From Mailhella sp. (lineage in GTDB: Bacteria > Desulfobacterota > Desulfovibrionia > Desulfovibrionales > Desulfovibrionaceae), in assembly GCA_017408905.1 (NCBI GenBank), contig JAFQTU010000066.1, positions 32,765 through 96,764 on the forward strand: a stretch of DNA of 64,000 bases. Direction: 5' to 3'. The stretch's first letter is position 1; each line of letters begins with the position of its first letter. Below the pieces are notes generated by a model. That model worked only from the letters and a program-made list of their open reading frames with translations, was not told the DNA's origin and searched no databases. Both the position numbers and the translations under genes were made by a program. Shown piece after piece: positions 24,984 to 33,804 of this stretch.

Positions 24984-25210
24984 AGATAGTGCCGTCAAAA
25001 GATAAGAATACGCCTTTCTTGCCGGCATTACTTTCAGGTAAGTTACCCAAAGTTATCGAGTAATCCCAATTTCAAAGAGTGGAAAATACTTTTCTCAAGA
25101 TAAAATATTGGCGCGGCATTGCTGCGCGCTACGCCAAAAGAACGGATTCCTTTCTTGTATTGTACAGATTCGCTGTATCGCTCTTTGGCAATCTATTAAC
25201 GACACTATCT
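24984..25210. mobile_element. MITE-like element bounded by 20-bp imperfect inverted repeats
   Basis: AGATAGTGCCGTCAAAAGAT (24984-25003) and ATCTATTAACGACACTATCT (25191-25210) are inverted repeats with three mismatches. They enclose about 190 AT-rich bases with no credible gene. Obvious target-site duplication is not seen. The whole 24652-25329 gap is AT-richer than the flanks and holds no supported gene besides this element and the CRISPR repeat. Confidence 0.4.
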
Positions 25211-25273
25211 AGAATAGGCTGATCTGATTAAAAATGAAGTCGCTCTGAGCAGGGCCGCTTCCTCTACAACAGC

Positions 25274-25306
25274 AAGCCCCACAGGAGCATCTCCCACGGG
25301 GCTTTT
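25274..25306. terminator. Hairpin, probable terminator of the TSCPD gene
   Basis: AAGCCCC (25274-25280) pairs with GGGGCTT (25298-25304), with weaker GGAG/CTCC pairing inside. A TTTT follows on the plus strand only. On the minus strand it lies about 25 bases after the TSCPD stop codon. Confidence 0.5.
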
Positions 25307-25329
25307 CACGTTACAAAATCAGACCAGTC

Positions 25330-25656
25330 TTACATCTTGCCGAAGCTGAACGAATCCAGCACGAAGCTGGGCCGCGAAGGGGCTTCACCGGCGTTCAGCT
25401 TGTCGCGCAGTTCGATGAGGCCTTTGCGGAGCTGTTCGGGGCAGGACGTCACCTTGGAAGCCGGGCAGATGGGCATATCGGCAAAGCGCTCGATGACCTC
25501 GTCGATGTGCATACCCCGGATGAGGCGGCTGATGCCGTTGAGGTTGCCCGGGCAGCCGCCCTTGAACTCGAAGTTCCTGATGGTGCGGGTCTGCTCATCG
25601 ATATCTATCATGAACACCTTGGCGCAGACGCGCTCGGGATTGAAAACATGCTGCAT
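25330..25656 (-). CDS. TSCPD domain protein
   Basis: 108 residues from ATG 25656 (GGAGATTCCCC upstream). The sequence FKGGCPGNLNGISRLIRGM and the later MPICPASKVTSCPEQL match the TSCPD domain found at the end of some ribonucleotide reductases and as small stand-alone proteins. The four Cys (in VCAKV, GGCPG, PICPAS and TSCPEQ) suggest metal or redox chemistry. The function of stand-alone TSCPD proteins is not established. It is divergent from the CobW-type GTPase gene across 165 bases, so the two may share regulation. Confidence 0.8.
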   Translation of the reverse strand: MQHVFNPERVCAKVFMIDIDEQTRTIRNFEFKGGCPGNLNGISRLIRGMHIDEVIERFADMPICPASKVTSCPEQLRKGLIELRDKLNAGEAPSRPSFVLDSFSFGKM

Positions 25657-25821
25657 GGGGAATCTCCATTGGGGAGGAAGGTTGTCGTATCTTTGTAGGA
25701 TAAGCCATGCCGCTCTGCTTGGCAAGGTGGCCGCCGCGGCTTGCGCTCCAAAGGTTGACGCCGCTGAAAAAGCGCCTATCTTAGCGGGGTCGCATACATC
25801 CTTTAAAAGAAGGTCAGCATA

Positions 25822-27087
25822 ATGGCTCGAAAAATAGTTCCCATCACGGTTCTGTCCGGCTATCTCGGCGCGGGCAAGACCACCCTGCTCAATCATGTGC
25901 TTGCCAATCAGGAAGGCTACAAGGTTGCCGTTATCGTGAATGATATCGGCGAGATAAATATCGACGCCTCGCTCATTGCCAAGGGCGGCGCCGTTGAACT
26001 TGAAGACGACAGCCTCGTGCCGCTGGAAAACGGCTGCATCTGCTGTTCCCTGAAGGCCGACCTTCTGGAGCAGATACTCAACCTTATCGAGTCGAACCGC
26101 TTCGACTACATCCTTATCGAGGCTTCCGGCATCTGCGAGCCCCTGCCCATCGCGCAGACCATCTGCCTTGGCGACGAATCCCTGCCCAAGATCTGCCGCC
26201 TCGACAGCATGGTCACCGTGGTGGACGCCCTGCGCCTTGTGGACGAGTTCATGGGCGGCCAGAAGCTGGTGGACGAAAACCTTGAGGACGAGGATATCGC
26301 CAACCTCGTCATCGAGCAGATCGAATTCTGCTCCACGGTCATCCTGAACAAGGTGGACGGCCTTGAACCCGAACAGCTCGGCCTTATCCGCGCCGTCATC
26401 CGCCGCCTGAACCCTGCCGCCAATATCATCGAAACCAATTACGGCAAGGTGGACGTGAAGGACATCCTCGACACCGGCCGCTTCGACATCGAACGCGCCT
26501 GCTCGTCCATCGGCTGGGTGCAGGCGCTGGAAAACGTGGTGGAAGAAGGCGTTCACGAACACCATCAGGACTTCACGCCCTTCGGCCTCCAGAGCTTCGG
26601 CGACGTGGAAAAGTTCGACAAATCTAACCATACTCACGAAGACCACTCCCATTGCGACCACGAGCACGGCATCTGCTCCTGCGGCCATCACCACGGCCCG
26701 GGCCATGCCCACGGCGAAGAATACGGCATCAGCACCTTCGTGTACTTCCGCCGCGCCCCCTTCGATCAGGAAAAGTTCACCGTGTTCGCCGACGAGTTCT
26801 GGCCCAAGAACATCCTGCGCTGCAAAGGTATGCTGTGGTTCTCCGAAGAGCCGGACATGGCCTTCCTCTTCGAGCAGGCCGGCAGTCAGATGACCGCCAC
26901 GCCCTACGGCGAATGGGTGGCCTCCCTTGAGCCCGAACGTCAGGCCGAAGAACGCGCCGCGGACGAATCCCTCGATAAGGAATGGGACGAGACCTACGGC
27001 GACCGCCAGCAGAAGCTGGTGTTCATCGGCCAGCACATGGACAAGGACGCGATAGCCGCCGCCCTTGACGCCTGCCTTGTGAAGTAG
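25822..27087 (+). CDS. CobW/COG0523-family metallochaperone GTPase
   Basis: 421 residues. Walker A is [11 protein letters not shown], the metal-binding CxCC motif is GCICCSL, and the G4-like motif is NKVDG. A His-rich stretch (about residues 271-297, [14 protein letters not shown] and [10 protein letters not shown]) precedes the C-terminal CobW_C domain ([14 protein letters not shown]). The family delivers or inserts Zn, Co, Fe or Ni. The His-rich region suggests metal storage or capture, but the metal cannot be assigned. No Zur-like site is obvious to me. Confidence 0.87.
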   Translation: MARKIVPITVLSGYLGAGKTTLLNHVLANQEGYKVAVIVNDIGEINIDASLIAKGGAVELEDDSLVPLENGCICCSLKADLLEQILNLIESNRFDYILIEASGICEPLPIAQTICLGDESLPKICRLDSMVTVVDALRLVDEFMGGQKLVDENLEDEDIANLVIEQIEFCSTVILNKVDGLEPEQLGLIRAVIRRLNPAANIIETNYGKVDVKDILDTGRFDIERACSSIGWVQALENVVEEGVHEHHQDFTPFGLQSFGDVEKFDKSNHTHEDHSHCDHEHGICSCGHHHGPGHAHGEEYGISTFVYFRRAPFDQEKFTVFADEFWPKNILRCKGMLWFSEEPDMAFLFEQAGSQMTATPYGEWVASLEPERQAEERAADESLDKEWDETYGDRQQKLVFIGQHMDKDAIAAALDACLVK

Positions 27088-27124
27088 CTTTCCCGGGCAG
27101 GAAGCCCTGCTTTCCAGACACAAA

Positions 27125-27150
27125 GGGCCGCCTTCGGGCGGCCTTCTTCG
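27125..27150 (+). terminator. Rho-independent terminator of the CobW-type gene
   Basis: GGGCCGCC TTCG GGCGGCC followed by TTCTTC; the UUCG tetraloop makes the stem stable, but the T-tract is weak. Confidence 0.65.
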
Positions 27151-27265
27151 TTCGCTTTCCGCCGCCCAAAAACATCGCCCCCTCTTAGGCATGAGCCAGA
27201 GAAGGGGCGGAAATTCCGGGGCGTCTTCCGAGCGCCAGAGGCCGCATCCGGACGGCGTTGCGCTT

Positions 27266-27967
27266 CTACAGGGCGGACAGCGCGTAGAGGATGAGATCGA
27301 GGACAGAGCCGAAACGGGTGTATCCGGCGGGCAGGAGGAAGGCATCCCGGCCTTCCTTCAGCGGCTGTACGGCCTCGAGCCACGCCGCGCCGCCCTGAGT
27401 GCTCTTATCGTCCAGCACGGCGACTTTCAGGGGGAACGGCGCAAAGGCCTCGCCTTCCCACACGTCCACCGTGATATCCCGATACGAACCCATGAAGCCC
27501 AGCGAAAAGACACAGCGGCTTTTCAGCGCCTCGTACCCTTCCACACTTTCCCGGCCGAGTTCTCGGTACGACTTCTCTTCGAAGCTCACCATGCCGAGGG
27601 TCTGGGGCATGAGCACGGCAGAAGCACTGCGCACGAGTTCGCGCCAGCTCCTGCCTTCGCCCTCTACCCTGCTTTCCACATAGCCCTTGAGGCGCTGGGA
27701 AAGCACCTGCATCTTCCCGGCTTCCCCGTCCACGAGCAGGGTGAAGAGCCCGGCCTTGCCAAGCTGAACGTCGAGCCTGGCATGGCGGCCGAACACCATG
27801 GCTTCCCCGCCCCTGCGCGGCTCCCCTCCTTCCTTCTGGTAGAGGAGTTCCGCACGCCGTTCCTCGGGCGCGGCCACCACGGCAGGGGGCGCCAGAAGGC
27901 AGGCGAACACGGCAAGCGCCAGAAGGGCCGCAGAGACGCGGGCGAAAAAGGGCAGGCGGCGCTTCAT
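27266..27967 (-). CDS. Exported hypothetical protein
   Basis: 233 residues from ATG 27967. It has a clear signal peptide (MKRRLPFFARVSAALLALAV..., cleavage probably after VVAA). The mature part is predicted beta-rich: AEAMVF-like strands, LDVQLGKAGLFTLLVDGEAG, then MGSYRDITVDVWEG. It recalls DUF4412-type outer-membrane lipoprotein-sorting folds, but I cannot assign a family. It starts two bases after the stop of the lipoprotein gene, so the two are one operon and may act together at the cell envelope. Confidence 0.65.
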   Translation of the reverse strand: MKRRLPFFARVSAALLALAVFACLLAPPAVVAAPEERRAELLYQKEGGEPRRGGEAMVFGRHARLDVQLGKAGLFTLLVDGEAGKMQVLSQRLKGYVESRVEGEGRSWRELVRSASAVLMPQTLGMVSFEEKSYRELGRESVEGYEALKSRCVFSLGFMGSYRDITVDVWEGEAFAPFPLKVAVLDDKSTQGGAAWLEAVQPLKEGRDAFLLPAGYTRFGSVLDLILYALSAL

Positions 27968-27968
27968 A

Positions 27969-28463
27969 TCACTGCACCGGAGGCACGGGAACGGGCATTC
28001 CCTGCTCGGCAAAGGCGCTTTCCGTTCCTGCGGTCTGCACGTCCGTCACGACTGGGGGGATGCCTGCGTAGGTATTGTGGCCTATGATGCGCCAGCGGTA
28101 CATGTCGGCCGCGAACACGGGGCTGTAAACCACTTCAAAGGTCGTGCCGTCGCCATCCTTCCAGATATCGTCCGTTTCGATGAGGAACTGCTCCTGCGGA
28201 AGGAAGGGGCAGCCGGAACAGAGTTCGCCGTCCACGGGCTGTATCTGAAGGATGAGATGATCCACGTTCTGGAAGGAATCGGTCAGCCTGCCTTCCACGA
28301 TAAGGACGCGGCTGGCTTCCACACTGGAAGAAAGCCCTGCTATGCCGAAGCTGTCCCGGCTGTAGTCCGGCTGGGGATCGCCCTTCACCCCGCACCCGGC
28401 AAAAAGGGCGGCGGTCAGGCAAAGGAGGGCGGCGGAAGCCATCTTTCTGAGGCATACTGTCAT
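27969..28463 (-). CDS. Lipoprotein of unknown function
   Basis: 164 residues. The N-terminus MTVCLRKMASAALLCLTA is followed by the lipobox LFAGC, so a lipidated Cys22 is expected. The mature protein has an immunoglobulin-like strand pattern (SRVLIVEGRLTDSFQNVDHL..., MYRWRIIGHNTYAG) and a Cys pair CSGC. No family recognised. It is followed two bases later by the exported protein gene and lies 120 bases downstream of mutS. Confidence 0.7.
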   Translation of the reverse strand: MTVCLRKMASAALLCLTAALFAGCGVKGDPQPDYSRDSFGIAGLSSSVEASRVLIVEGRLTDSFQNVDHLILQIQPVDGELCSGCPFLPQEQFLIETDDIWKDGDGTTFEVVYSPVFAADMYRWRIIGHNTYAGIPPVVTDVQTAGTESAFAEQGMPVPVPPVQ

Positions 28464-28585
28464 CGTATCTTCCTTGGTTCAGCGTTTCTGTCCGTTGTGC
28501 GCAGGACAAGATTGTTGCCGGAACGGCGCTCTGTCAAGTGTTTCATGCGGCGGGGCGAAAAGAACGCCCATCCCGGAAGCGCAGG

Positions 28586-31291
28586 CTATTTCTTCTGCCC
28601 CCAGAGGGACTTCCAGTCCGAAAGCAGGCGAAGCGCGTCCATAGGCGTCATGGCGTTGGGATCGACGGAGCGCAGGGCTTCGAGCACGGGATGCTCTTCG
28701 GGCGCGGCGGGTTCGGGCAGGGGCGCAGGCTTGGCCTTCTTCGCGGGCACGATGTCCAGCCCCGGCAGAATGGCGGCCTCGAGCTGGGCCACCTTGGCCT
28801 TGCCCCTTGCCGTTTCGAGCTGGGCGAGTATCTCCCTTGCGCGGGAGACCACCGACGCAGGTACACCGGCAAGGCGCGCCACTTCGATACCGTAGCTCTT
28901 GTCCGCCGGGCCGGGGATGAGGCGGCGCAGGAACACGATGTCGCCGTTCCATTCCCGGATGGCGATATTCATGTTGCAGACGCCGGGAATGGTGTTCGCC
29001 AGCGCGGTGAGCTCGTGGTAATGGGTGGCGAAAAGCGTGCGGATACTGCCGCCGGCGCGGCGGGAAAGCTCCTCGACCACGGCCCACGCGAGGGCAAGCC
29101 CGTCGAAGGTGCTGGTCCCGCGCCCTATCTCGTCGAGGATGACCAGACTGCGCTTCCCGGCCTGCCGCAGGATGCGGGCCGTTTCCATCATTTCCACCAT
29201 GAAGGTGCTCTGCCCCTGTGCGAGATTGTCCGAAGCGCCCACGCGGGAGAAGATGCGGTCCGAAAGGCCGAGCGTCGCTTCCGCAGCAGGCACGAAAGAA
29301 CCCATCTGCGCCATGATGGCGATGATGGCCGTCTGCCGCAGGACCGTGGACTTGCCCGCCATGTTCGGCCCAGTGATGAGCACCAGATGGCGCTTCTCAT
29401 CCATAACGAGGTCGTTGGGGATGAAGGAGGCCCGGCCTACCACGGCTTCCACCACGGGATGGCGGCCCTGACGGATGCAGAGACCCTCCCCGTCGTGGAG
29501 GACGGGGCGCGTCCAGCCGTGGCGTTCGGCGGCCTCGGCCAACGACTGCCAGTAGTCGAGGTGGGCCAGCGCATCGGCCATGAACACAAGGCGGGGGCGT
29601 TCCCGGGCAATGCGTTCCCGCAGTTCCTGATACAGGCGGTATTCAAGGCTCTTGCGGCGTTCCGAGGCCGTGAGCAGCCTTTCCTCCAGTTCCTTGAGCT
29701 TGGGCGTGGTGAAACGGTCGCTGTTGGCAAGGCTCTGGCGGCGCTGAAAATGCTCGGGTATGGGCATGGTCTGCTGGGCGCGCGTCAGTTCGAAATAGTA
29801 GCCGAAAACATGGTTGTAGCCCAGCTTGAGCTTGGGCATGCCGTTCTGTTCCTGCTCTTCGCGCAGAAGCTCCTGAAGCACGCCTTCGCCATGCTCCACA
29901 AGCTCAAGGAGCTCGTCCAGCTCCTCGTTGTAGCCCGCACGGAACAGGCCGCCGTCGGTGACCTGGGCCGGAAGAGTATCGCGCAGGGCGCGCCGCAGAA
30001 GGTCGGCCACGTCCTCCATCATGTCCCAGCGCTTCACAAGGCGCTGGAGGCCCGTGGGGAGAGCACCGCCTTCGCGCTGTTCCTCGGTGGAAAGCCTGCC
30101 TTCTTCCAGCATGGCCCTGGAGGTGTCGAGCGCTTCAAGCACGGAAGGCAGGGAGGAGAGGCTTTCCTTCAGCGCGGAAAAATCGTGGGGCTGGCAGCGG
30201 TTCAGCGAAATGCGCGTGGAAAGGCGCTCCATGTCATATACACTGTCGAGCGCCGTGCGCAGGGCCTTGCGCTGGGATCCGCTTTCCTTGAGGAAGGCCA
30301 CCACGTCCTGCGTGAGCGTGATGGGTTCCAGCGCCCGCCACGGGCAGCGCATACGCTCTTCGAGCAGGCGGCCGCCCATAGGCGTGCGGGTATGGTCCAT
30401 CACCGCCCAAAGCGTTCCTGTTCCGCGCTTGCCGTCAAGGCGGCGGAACAGCTCGAGATTGCGTTCCGTCACCTCGTCAAGGATGAGGTAGCGCCCCTTT
30501 TCCAGAGGTTTGAACGCCGAAAGCTGGGCAGGGTCCTGCTTCTGCGTCTGCTGGAGGTAGGCCACCAGCGCCCCGCAGGCCTGCATGAGTTCCGGGCTTT
30601 TCTCAAGGCCGAGGGCGGCGGCTTCCTGCACGTTCTGGGCGGCCAGCACCCGGGCTTCGGCCTGCTTGAATTCGAAATGACTGCGGAAGGGAACGCGCAC
30701 GGCCTGCATGCCGTCCAGCATGGTGAGGGAAAGCGGCACGTCACCCTTGTCGGGCACGAGCAGTTCGCGCGGAGCCATCTTGAGCGCCCACTGCTTCAGC
30801 TCCTCCTCGCGGGAAGACTGTATGCCCGTCCATGCGCCGGTGGAAGCGTCCATCCACGCGAAGCCGCCAGCCGCCGCTTCGGCATTCCAGTAAAGGGCGC
30901 CGAGGTAATTGTGAGCCTTGGCTTCGAGGTTGGAATCCTCAAGGGCCGTTCCGCTCGTGACCACGCGGGTGACGGCGCGCTTGACCAGCCCCTTGGCCTG
31001 CTTCGGGTCTTCTATCTGGTCGCATACGGCGATCTTATAGCCCTTTTCCACAAGCTGGCTTATGTAGGCTTCGGCCGCATGCCACGGCACGCCGCACATG
31101 GGCACGCCGCCCTCGTCCCGGCTGCGGCTGGTGAGCGTGAGCTGAAGCTCGCGCGAGGCCGCTTCGGCATCCTCGAAGAAAAGCTCGTAGAAATCGCCCA
31201 TGCGATAGAAGAGCAGAGCATCGGGATATTCCTGCTTGATTTCCATGTACTGCCGGTACATGGGGGTAAGCTTGGGCTTGTTCTCGCTCAT
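28586..31291 (-). CDS. mutS: DNA mismatch repair protein MutS
   Basis: 901 residues, full length. The mismatch-reading motif is GDFYELF (Phe-x-Glu). The ATPase domain shows Walker A GPNMAGKST, Walker B VILDEIGRGTSTFDG and the ATHYHEL region. The C-terminal tail (PAAPEEHPVLEALRSVDPNAM) fits the tetramerisation segment. It recognises mismatches and small loops and recruits MutL, which is not encoded here. lapA lies 95 bases upstream on the same strand. Confidence 0.97.
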   Translation of the reverse strand: MSENKPKLTPMYRQYMEIKQEYPDALLFYRMGDFYELFFEDAEAASRELQLTLTSRSRDEGGVPMCGVPWHAAEAYISQLVEKGYKIAVCDQIEDPKQAKGLVKRAVTRVVTSGTALEDSNLEAKAHNYLGALYWNAEAAAGGFAWMDASTGAWTGIQSSREEELKQWALKMAPRELLVPDKGDVPLSLTMLDGMQAVRVPFRSHFEFKQAEARVLAAQNVQEAAALGLEKSPELMQACGALVAYLQQTQKQDPAQLSAFKPLEKGRYLILDEVTERNLELFRRLDGKRGTGTLWAVMDHTRTPMGGRLLEERMRCPWRALEPITLTQDVVAFLKESGSQRKALRTALDSVYDMERLSTRISLNRCQPHDFSALKESLSSLPSVLEALDTSRAMLEEGRLSTEEQREGGALPTGLQRLVKRWDMMEDVADLLRRALRDTLPAQVTDGGLFRAGYNEELDELLELVEHGEGVLQELLREEQEQNGMPKLKLGYNHVFGYYFELTRAQQTMPIPEHFQRRQSLANSDRFTTPKLKELEERLLTASERRKSLEYRLYQELRERIARERPRLVFMADALAHLDYWQSLAEAAERHGWTRPVLHDGEGLCIRQGRHPVVEAVVGRASFIPNDLVMDEKRHLVLITGPNMAGKSTVLRQTAIIAIMAQMGSFVPAAEATLGLSDRIFSRVGASDNLAQGQSTFMVEMMETARILRQAGKRSLVILDEIGRGTSTFDGLALAWAVVEELSRRAGGSIRTLFATHYHELTALANTIPGVCNMNIAIREWNGDIVFLRRLIPGPADKSYGIEVARLAGVPASVVSRAREILAQLETARGKAKVAQLEAAILPGLDIVPAKKAKPAPLPEPAAPEEHPVLEALRSVDPNAMTPMDALRLLSDWKSLWGQKK

Positions 31292-31386
31292 GGTATCCTT
31301 CCCGGCCCGCTGGAATGGGCGGCGCTTTAAAGATAAATGCGCACGAGACCTTGCGGCCCCGTGCGCGAAAAAAAGCCGGAAAAAGC

Positions 31387-31782
31387 TTATTCGGCGGCGG
31401 GCTGGGCGGCGGCCTTCAGGGCTTCCTGAGCGGCGGCGAGATCGGCTTCGGCCTTGGCCTTGTCGGCGGTCAGCTTTTCGATCTGGGCGTTAGCCTTGTC
31501 GAGCTGCTTCTGGAGGGAGTTGCCGCGGCGGCGGGCAGCGCCAAGGCGGCTGGTGAGGGTGAGGCGGTCCCACAGGAGCATGGACAGCACCACGAGGGCA
31601 CCCAGAGCGAAGCAGATGAGCAGCAGGGCGTAGCGGGGCAACGGGATGGACTGCATGGCCGGGGCGAACATCGGGTCGAACTTCAGGGTGACAGCATCAG
31701 AGAAGGAAGCCTGATTCTGCACAAAGAGCATCATGATCACGAAGAACAGAAGGACCAGAAGGAAAACTTTGATGTAGCGCAT
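31387..31782 (-). CDS. LapA/DUF1049 domain membrane protein
   Basis: 131 residues. Two membrane helices (VFLLVLLFFVIMMLFV and YALLLICFALGALVVL) flank a short loop with QNQASFSDAVTLKF, the LapA (lipopolysaccharide assembly protein A) pattern. The C-terminal ~50 residues form an Ala/Lys coiled coil (LQKQLDKANAQIEKL...), then a Pro/Ala tail. In E. coli LapA works with LapB in controlling LPS synthesis; no lapB is beside it. It lies 39 bases downstream of the HIT gene, likely one operon. Confidence 0.83.
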   Translation of the reverse strand: MRYIKVFLLVLLFFVIMMLFVQNQASFSDAVTLKFDPMFAPAMQSIPLPRYALLLICFALGALVVLSMLLWDRLTLTSRLGAARRRGNSLQKQLDKANAQIEKLTADKAKAEADLAAAQEALKAAAQPAAE

Positions 31783-31821
31783 GATGTCTCCTTATTAAGC
31801 AATTCTGCGCAGAAAAAAGGG

Positions 31822-32322
31822 TTAGGCGGGCTGTTCCGCCAGTTTCAGAAACACGGGAGCAAGGCGGCGGCAGGTTTCCGTAAGGGCTTCGGGGATGACC
31901 CGCACGTCGTCAAGCACGGCCATGAAGTTGGAATCGCCGTTCCAGCGCGGAACCACGTGCATATGCATATGCATACCTATCCCCGCGCCTGCGGCTTCGC
32001 CGAGGTTCAGGCCCACGTTGAGCCCCTGCGGGCGGCTCACCTCGCGCAGAACGCGGCAGGAAAGCTGGACCACGGCCATCAGGTCGGCGGCCTCTTCCGC
32101 CGTGAGGTCGGTAATATCGCTCACATGGCGGTAGGGGATGACCATCAGGTGGCCCGAGGCATACGGATAGCGGTTGAGCATGACGAAAACATGGCGGCCG
32201 CGATACACGATCAGCCTGTCCTCGTCCTCTTCCGTATGCTCAGGAGCGCAGAGCACACAGCCCCCGCGACATTTCGGCCCGAGTATGTACTGCATCCTCC
32301 ACGGCGCCCACAGATTCTTCAT
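31822..32322 (-). CDS. HIT-family nucleotide hydrolase
   Basis: 166 residues from ATG 32322. The histidine triad is in GMHMHMHVVPRW. The N-terminal MKNLWAPWRMQYI and the Cys pair CRGGCVLC, followed by later zinc-site-like residues, place it with the Fhit/Ap4A-type HIT proteins of Deltaproteobacteria. It probably hydrolyses diadenosine polyphosphates or adenylylated molecules. It is upstream of lapA and downstream of tupC on the same strand, about 100 bases away. Confidence 0.88.
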   Translation of the reverse strand: MKNLWAPWRMQYILGPKCRGGCVLCAPEHTEEDEDRLIVYRGRHVFVMLNRYPYASGHLMVIPYRHVSDITDLTAEEAADLMAVVQLSCRVLREVSRPQGLNVGLNLGEAAGAGIGMHMHMHVVPRWNGDSNFMAVLDDVRVIPEALTETCRRLAPVFLKLAEQPA

Positions 32323-32423
32323 GGCAAGTACTCCTTCCGCGACCTTAGCACAGCCCTTTTCCTCCGGCAAGAGGACTTTCCCCTGTAACAAAGGGAAAAT
32401 ATCCGGAATTAGCGCCGGAAAGA

Positions 32424-33047
32424 TCAGACGCGCCGCAGTTCCACTTCCCGCACCGTGGGGAAGTCGCTGAAGAGCTGGCGGTCGTGCGTGGCGCAGATGA
32501 CCGTCGTGCCCTGCCCGAGGCAGGCGCGCACCGTGTCGAGAATCATGCGCTCGCTGGCGGCGTCCACATGGGCCGTAGGCTCGTCCAGCAGGAGCACGCG
32601 GGGCTTCAGGATGATGCGCGAAGCAAGGGAGATGCGCTGGCGTTCGCCGCCGGAAAGCTGGCTGGAATAGCGCGAGGCCATAGCCTGCGGATCGGCAAAG
32701 CCTGCCGCGCGCATGGCCTCGGCGTAGCGGGCGGGAAGGTTTTCCCTGTCGCCGCGCAGGCACAGGCCGAGGGTCACGTTGTCGAACACCGAACATTTGA
32801 GCAGGTAGGGGTTCTGCAGGAGCAGGGTCACTTCCCGGCGCGGTTCAGGTCCGCCAAGGTAATTCAGCAGGCCGGAGCTGGGCTTCTCGAGGAAGGCCAG
32901 CATACGCAGGAGGGTGGACTTGCCCGAACCGTTGCGCCCCACGAGGGAGACAAGGTCGCCGCTGGCAACGTCCAGCTCCGGCAGGTCGAGGGCGAGCAGG
33001 CCGCCGTATTCCTTGCGCAGTTCGCGGATCTCGAAAATCTGGCTCAT
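32424..33047 (-). CDS. tupC: Tungstate ABC transporter ATP-binding protein
   Basis: 207 residues. Walker A GRNGSGKST, signature LSGGERQR, Walker B VLLLDEPTA and the H-loop ATHD are all present. It is short for a nucleotide-binding subunit and lacks a regulatory C-terminal domain, as usual for TupC. It overlaps the permease gene by four bases (ATGA). With TupA and TupB it imports tungstate, matching the tungsten enzyme genes in the window. Confidence 0.9.
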   Translation of the reverse strand: MSQIFEIRELRKEYGGLLALDLPELDVASGDLVSLVGRNGSGKSTLLRMLAFLEKPSSGLLNYLGGPEPRREVTLLLQNPYLLKCSVFDNVTLGLCLRGDRENLPARYAEAMRAAGFADPQAMASRYSSQLSGGERQRISLASRIILKPRVLLLDEPTAHVDAASERMILDTVRACLGQGTTVICATHDRQLFSDFPTVREVELRRV

Positions 33048-33739
33048 ACGCGCCCCTTGTGGCGGAGCCACGTGAGCGCCGCATTGACGATGAAAGCGAT
33101 ACCCAGAAGCACAAGGCCCAGTGCTATGCCCTGCGCGAATTCGCCCTTGCTGGTCTCAAGGGAGATGGCCGTCGTCATGGTGCGGGTATGGTAGCGGATA
33201 TTGCCGCCCAGCATCATGGCCACGCCCACTTCCGTGACCACGCGCCCGAATGCCGTGACGCAGACCATGCCAAGGTCGTAGCGCACCTCGCGGATGGTGT
33301 GGAGCGCCGTCTGCATGGGGCTGGCCCCCAGCGTGAGCAGGGTCTGGCGGCAGCGCGGGTCGAGGTTCTCGATGGCCTGCGCCGTCCACGACACGATGAT
33401 GGGCAGGGCGAGGATGGTCTGGCCTATGGCCATGCCGGGTATGGTGAACAGCAGGCCCATATGCCCCAGAGGGCCGCGATGCGTGATGAAGATATAGACC
33501 AGAAGGCCGATGAGCACCGTGGGGAAGGCAAGGAGCGTATCGGAGATGAGGCGGGCCAGCCTTTTGCCCGGAAAATTCGTGTAGCCGATCAGGAAGCCCA
33601 GAGGCAGGCCCAGTATCATGGCGCAGATGAGGGCTATCGTGGTAGAGGAAAGCGTGGCCTCGACGGCGGAAAAGGTGGCCTTGTCCATGTTCAGGAGCAG
33701 GTCCGCCGCTGTGAGGAAGCCGTTGGTGAAATAATTCAT
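33044..33739 (-). CDS. tupB: Tungstate ABC transporter permease
   Basis: 231 residues from ATG 33739, preceded by CAGGAAC. Five to six membrane helices; the coupling EAA-like loop is LLTLGASPMQTALHTI. It is most like TupB/WtpB-type oxyanion permeases. The order tupA-tupB-tupC is standard. A terminator hairpin between tupA and tupB suggests the binding protein is made in excess. Confidence 0.9.
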   Translation of the reverse strand: MNYFTNGFLTAADLLLNMDKATFSAVEATLSSTTIALICAMILGLPLGFLIGYTNFPGKRLARLISDTLLAFPTVLIGLLVYIFITHRGPLGHMGLLFTIPGMAIGQTILALPIIVSWTAQAIENLDPRCRQTLLTLGASPMQTALHTIREVRYDLGMVCVTAFGRVVTEVGVAMMLGGNIRYHTRTMTTAISLETSKGEFAQGIALGLVLLGIAFIVNAALTWLRHKGRV

Positions 33740-33756
33740 AGTTCCTGACCGTAGCA

Positions 33757-33787
33757 TAAAAAACAGGCGAGCCTTGCGGCCCGCCTG
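33757..33787 (-). terminator. Attenuating terminator between tupA and tupB
   Basis: On the minus strand CAGGCGGGCC GCAA GGCTCGCCTG is followed by TTTTTT. It lies 18 bases after the tupA stop codon and before tupB. Read-through would set the ratio of binding protein to membrane subunits. Confidence 0.8.
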
Positions 33788-33804
33788 CATGGTTTCACAG
33801 AGCC

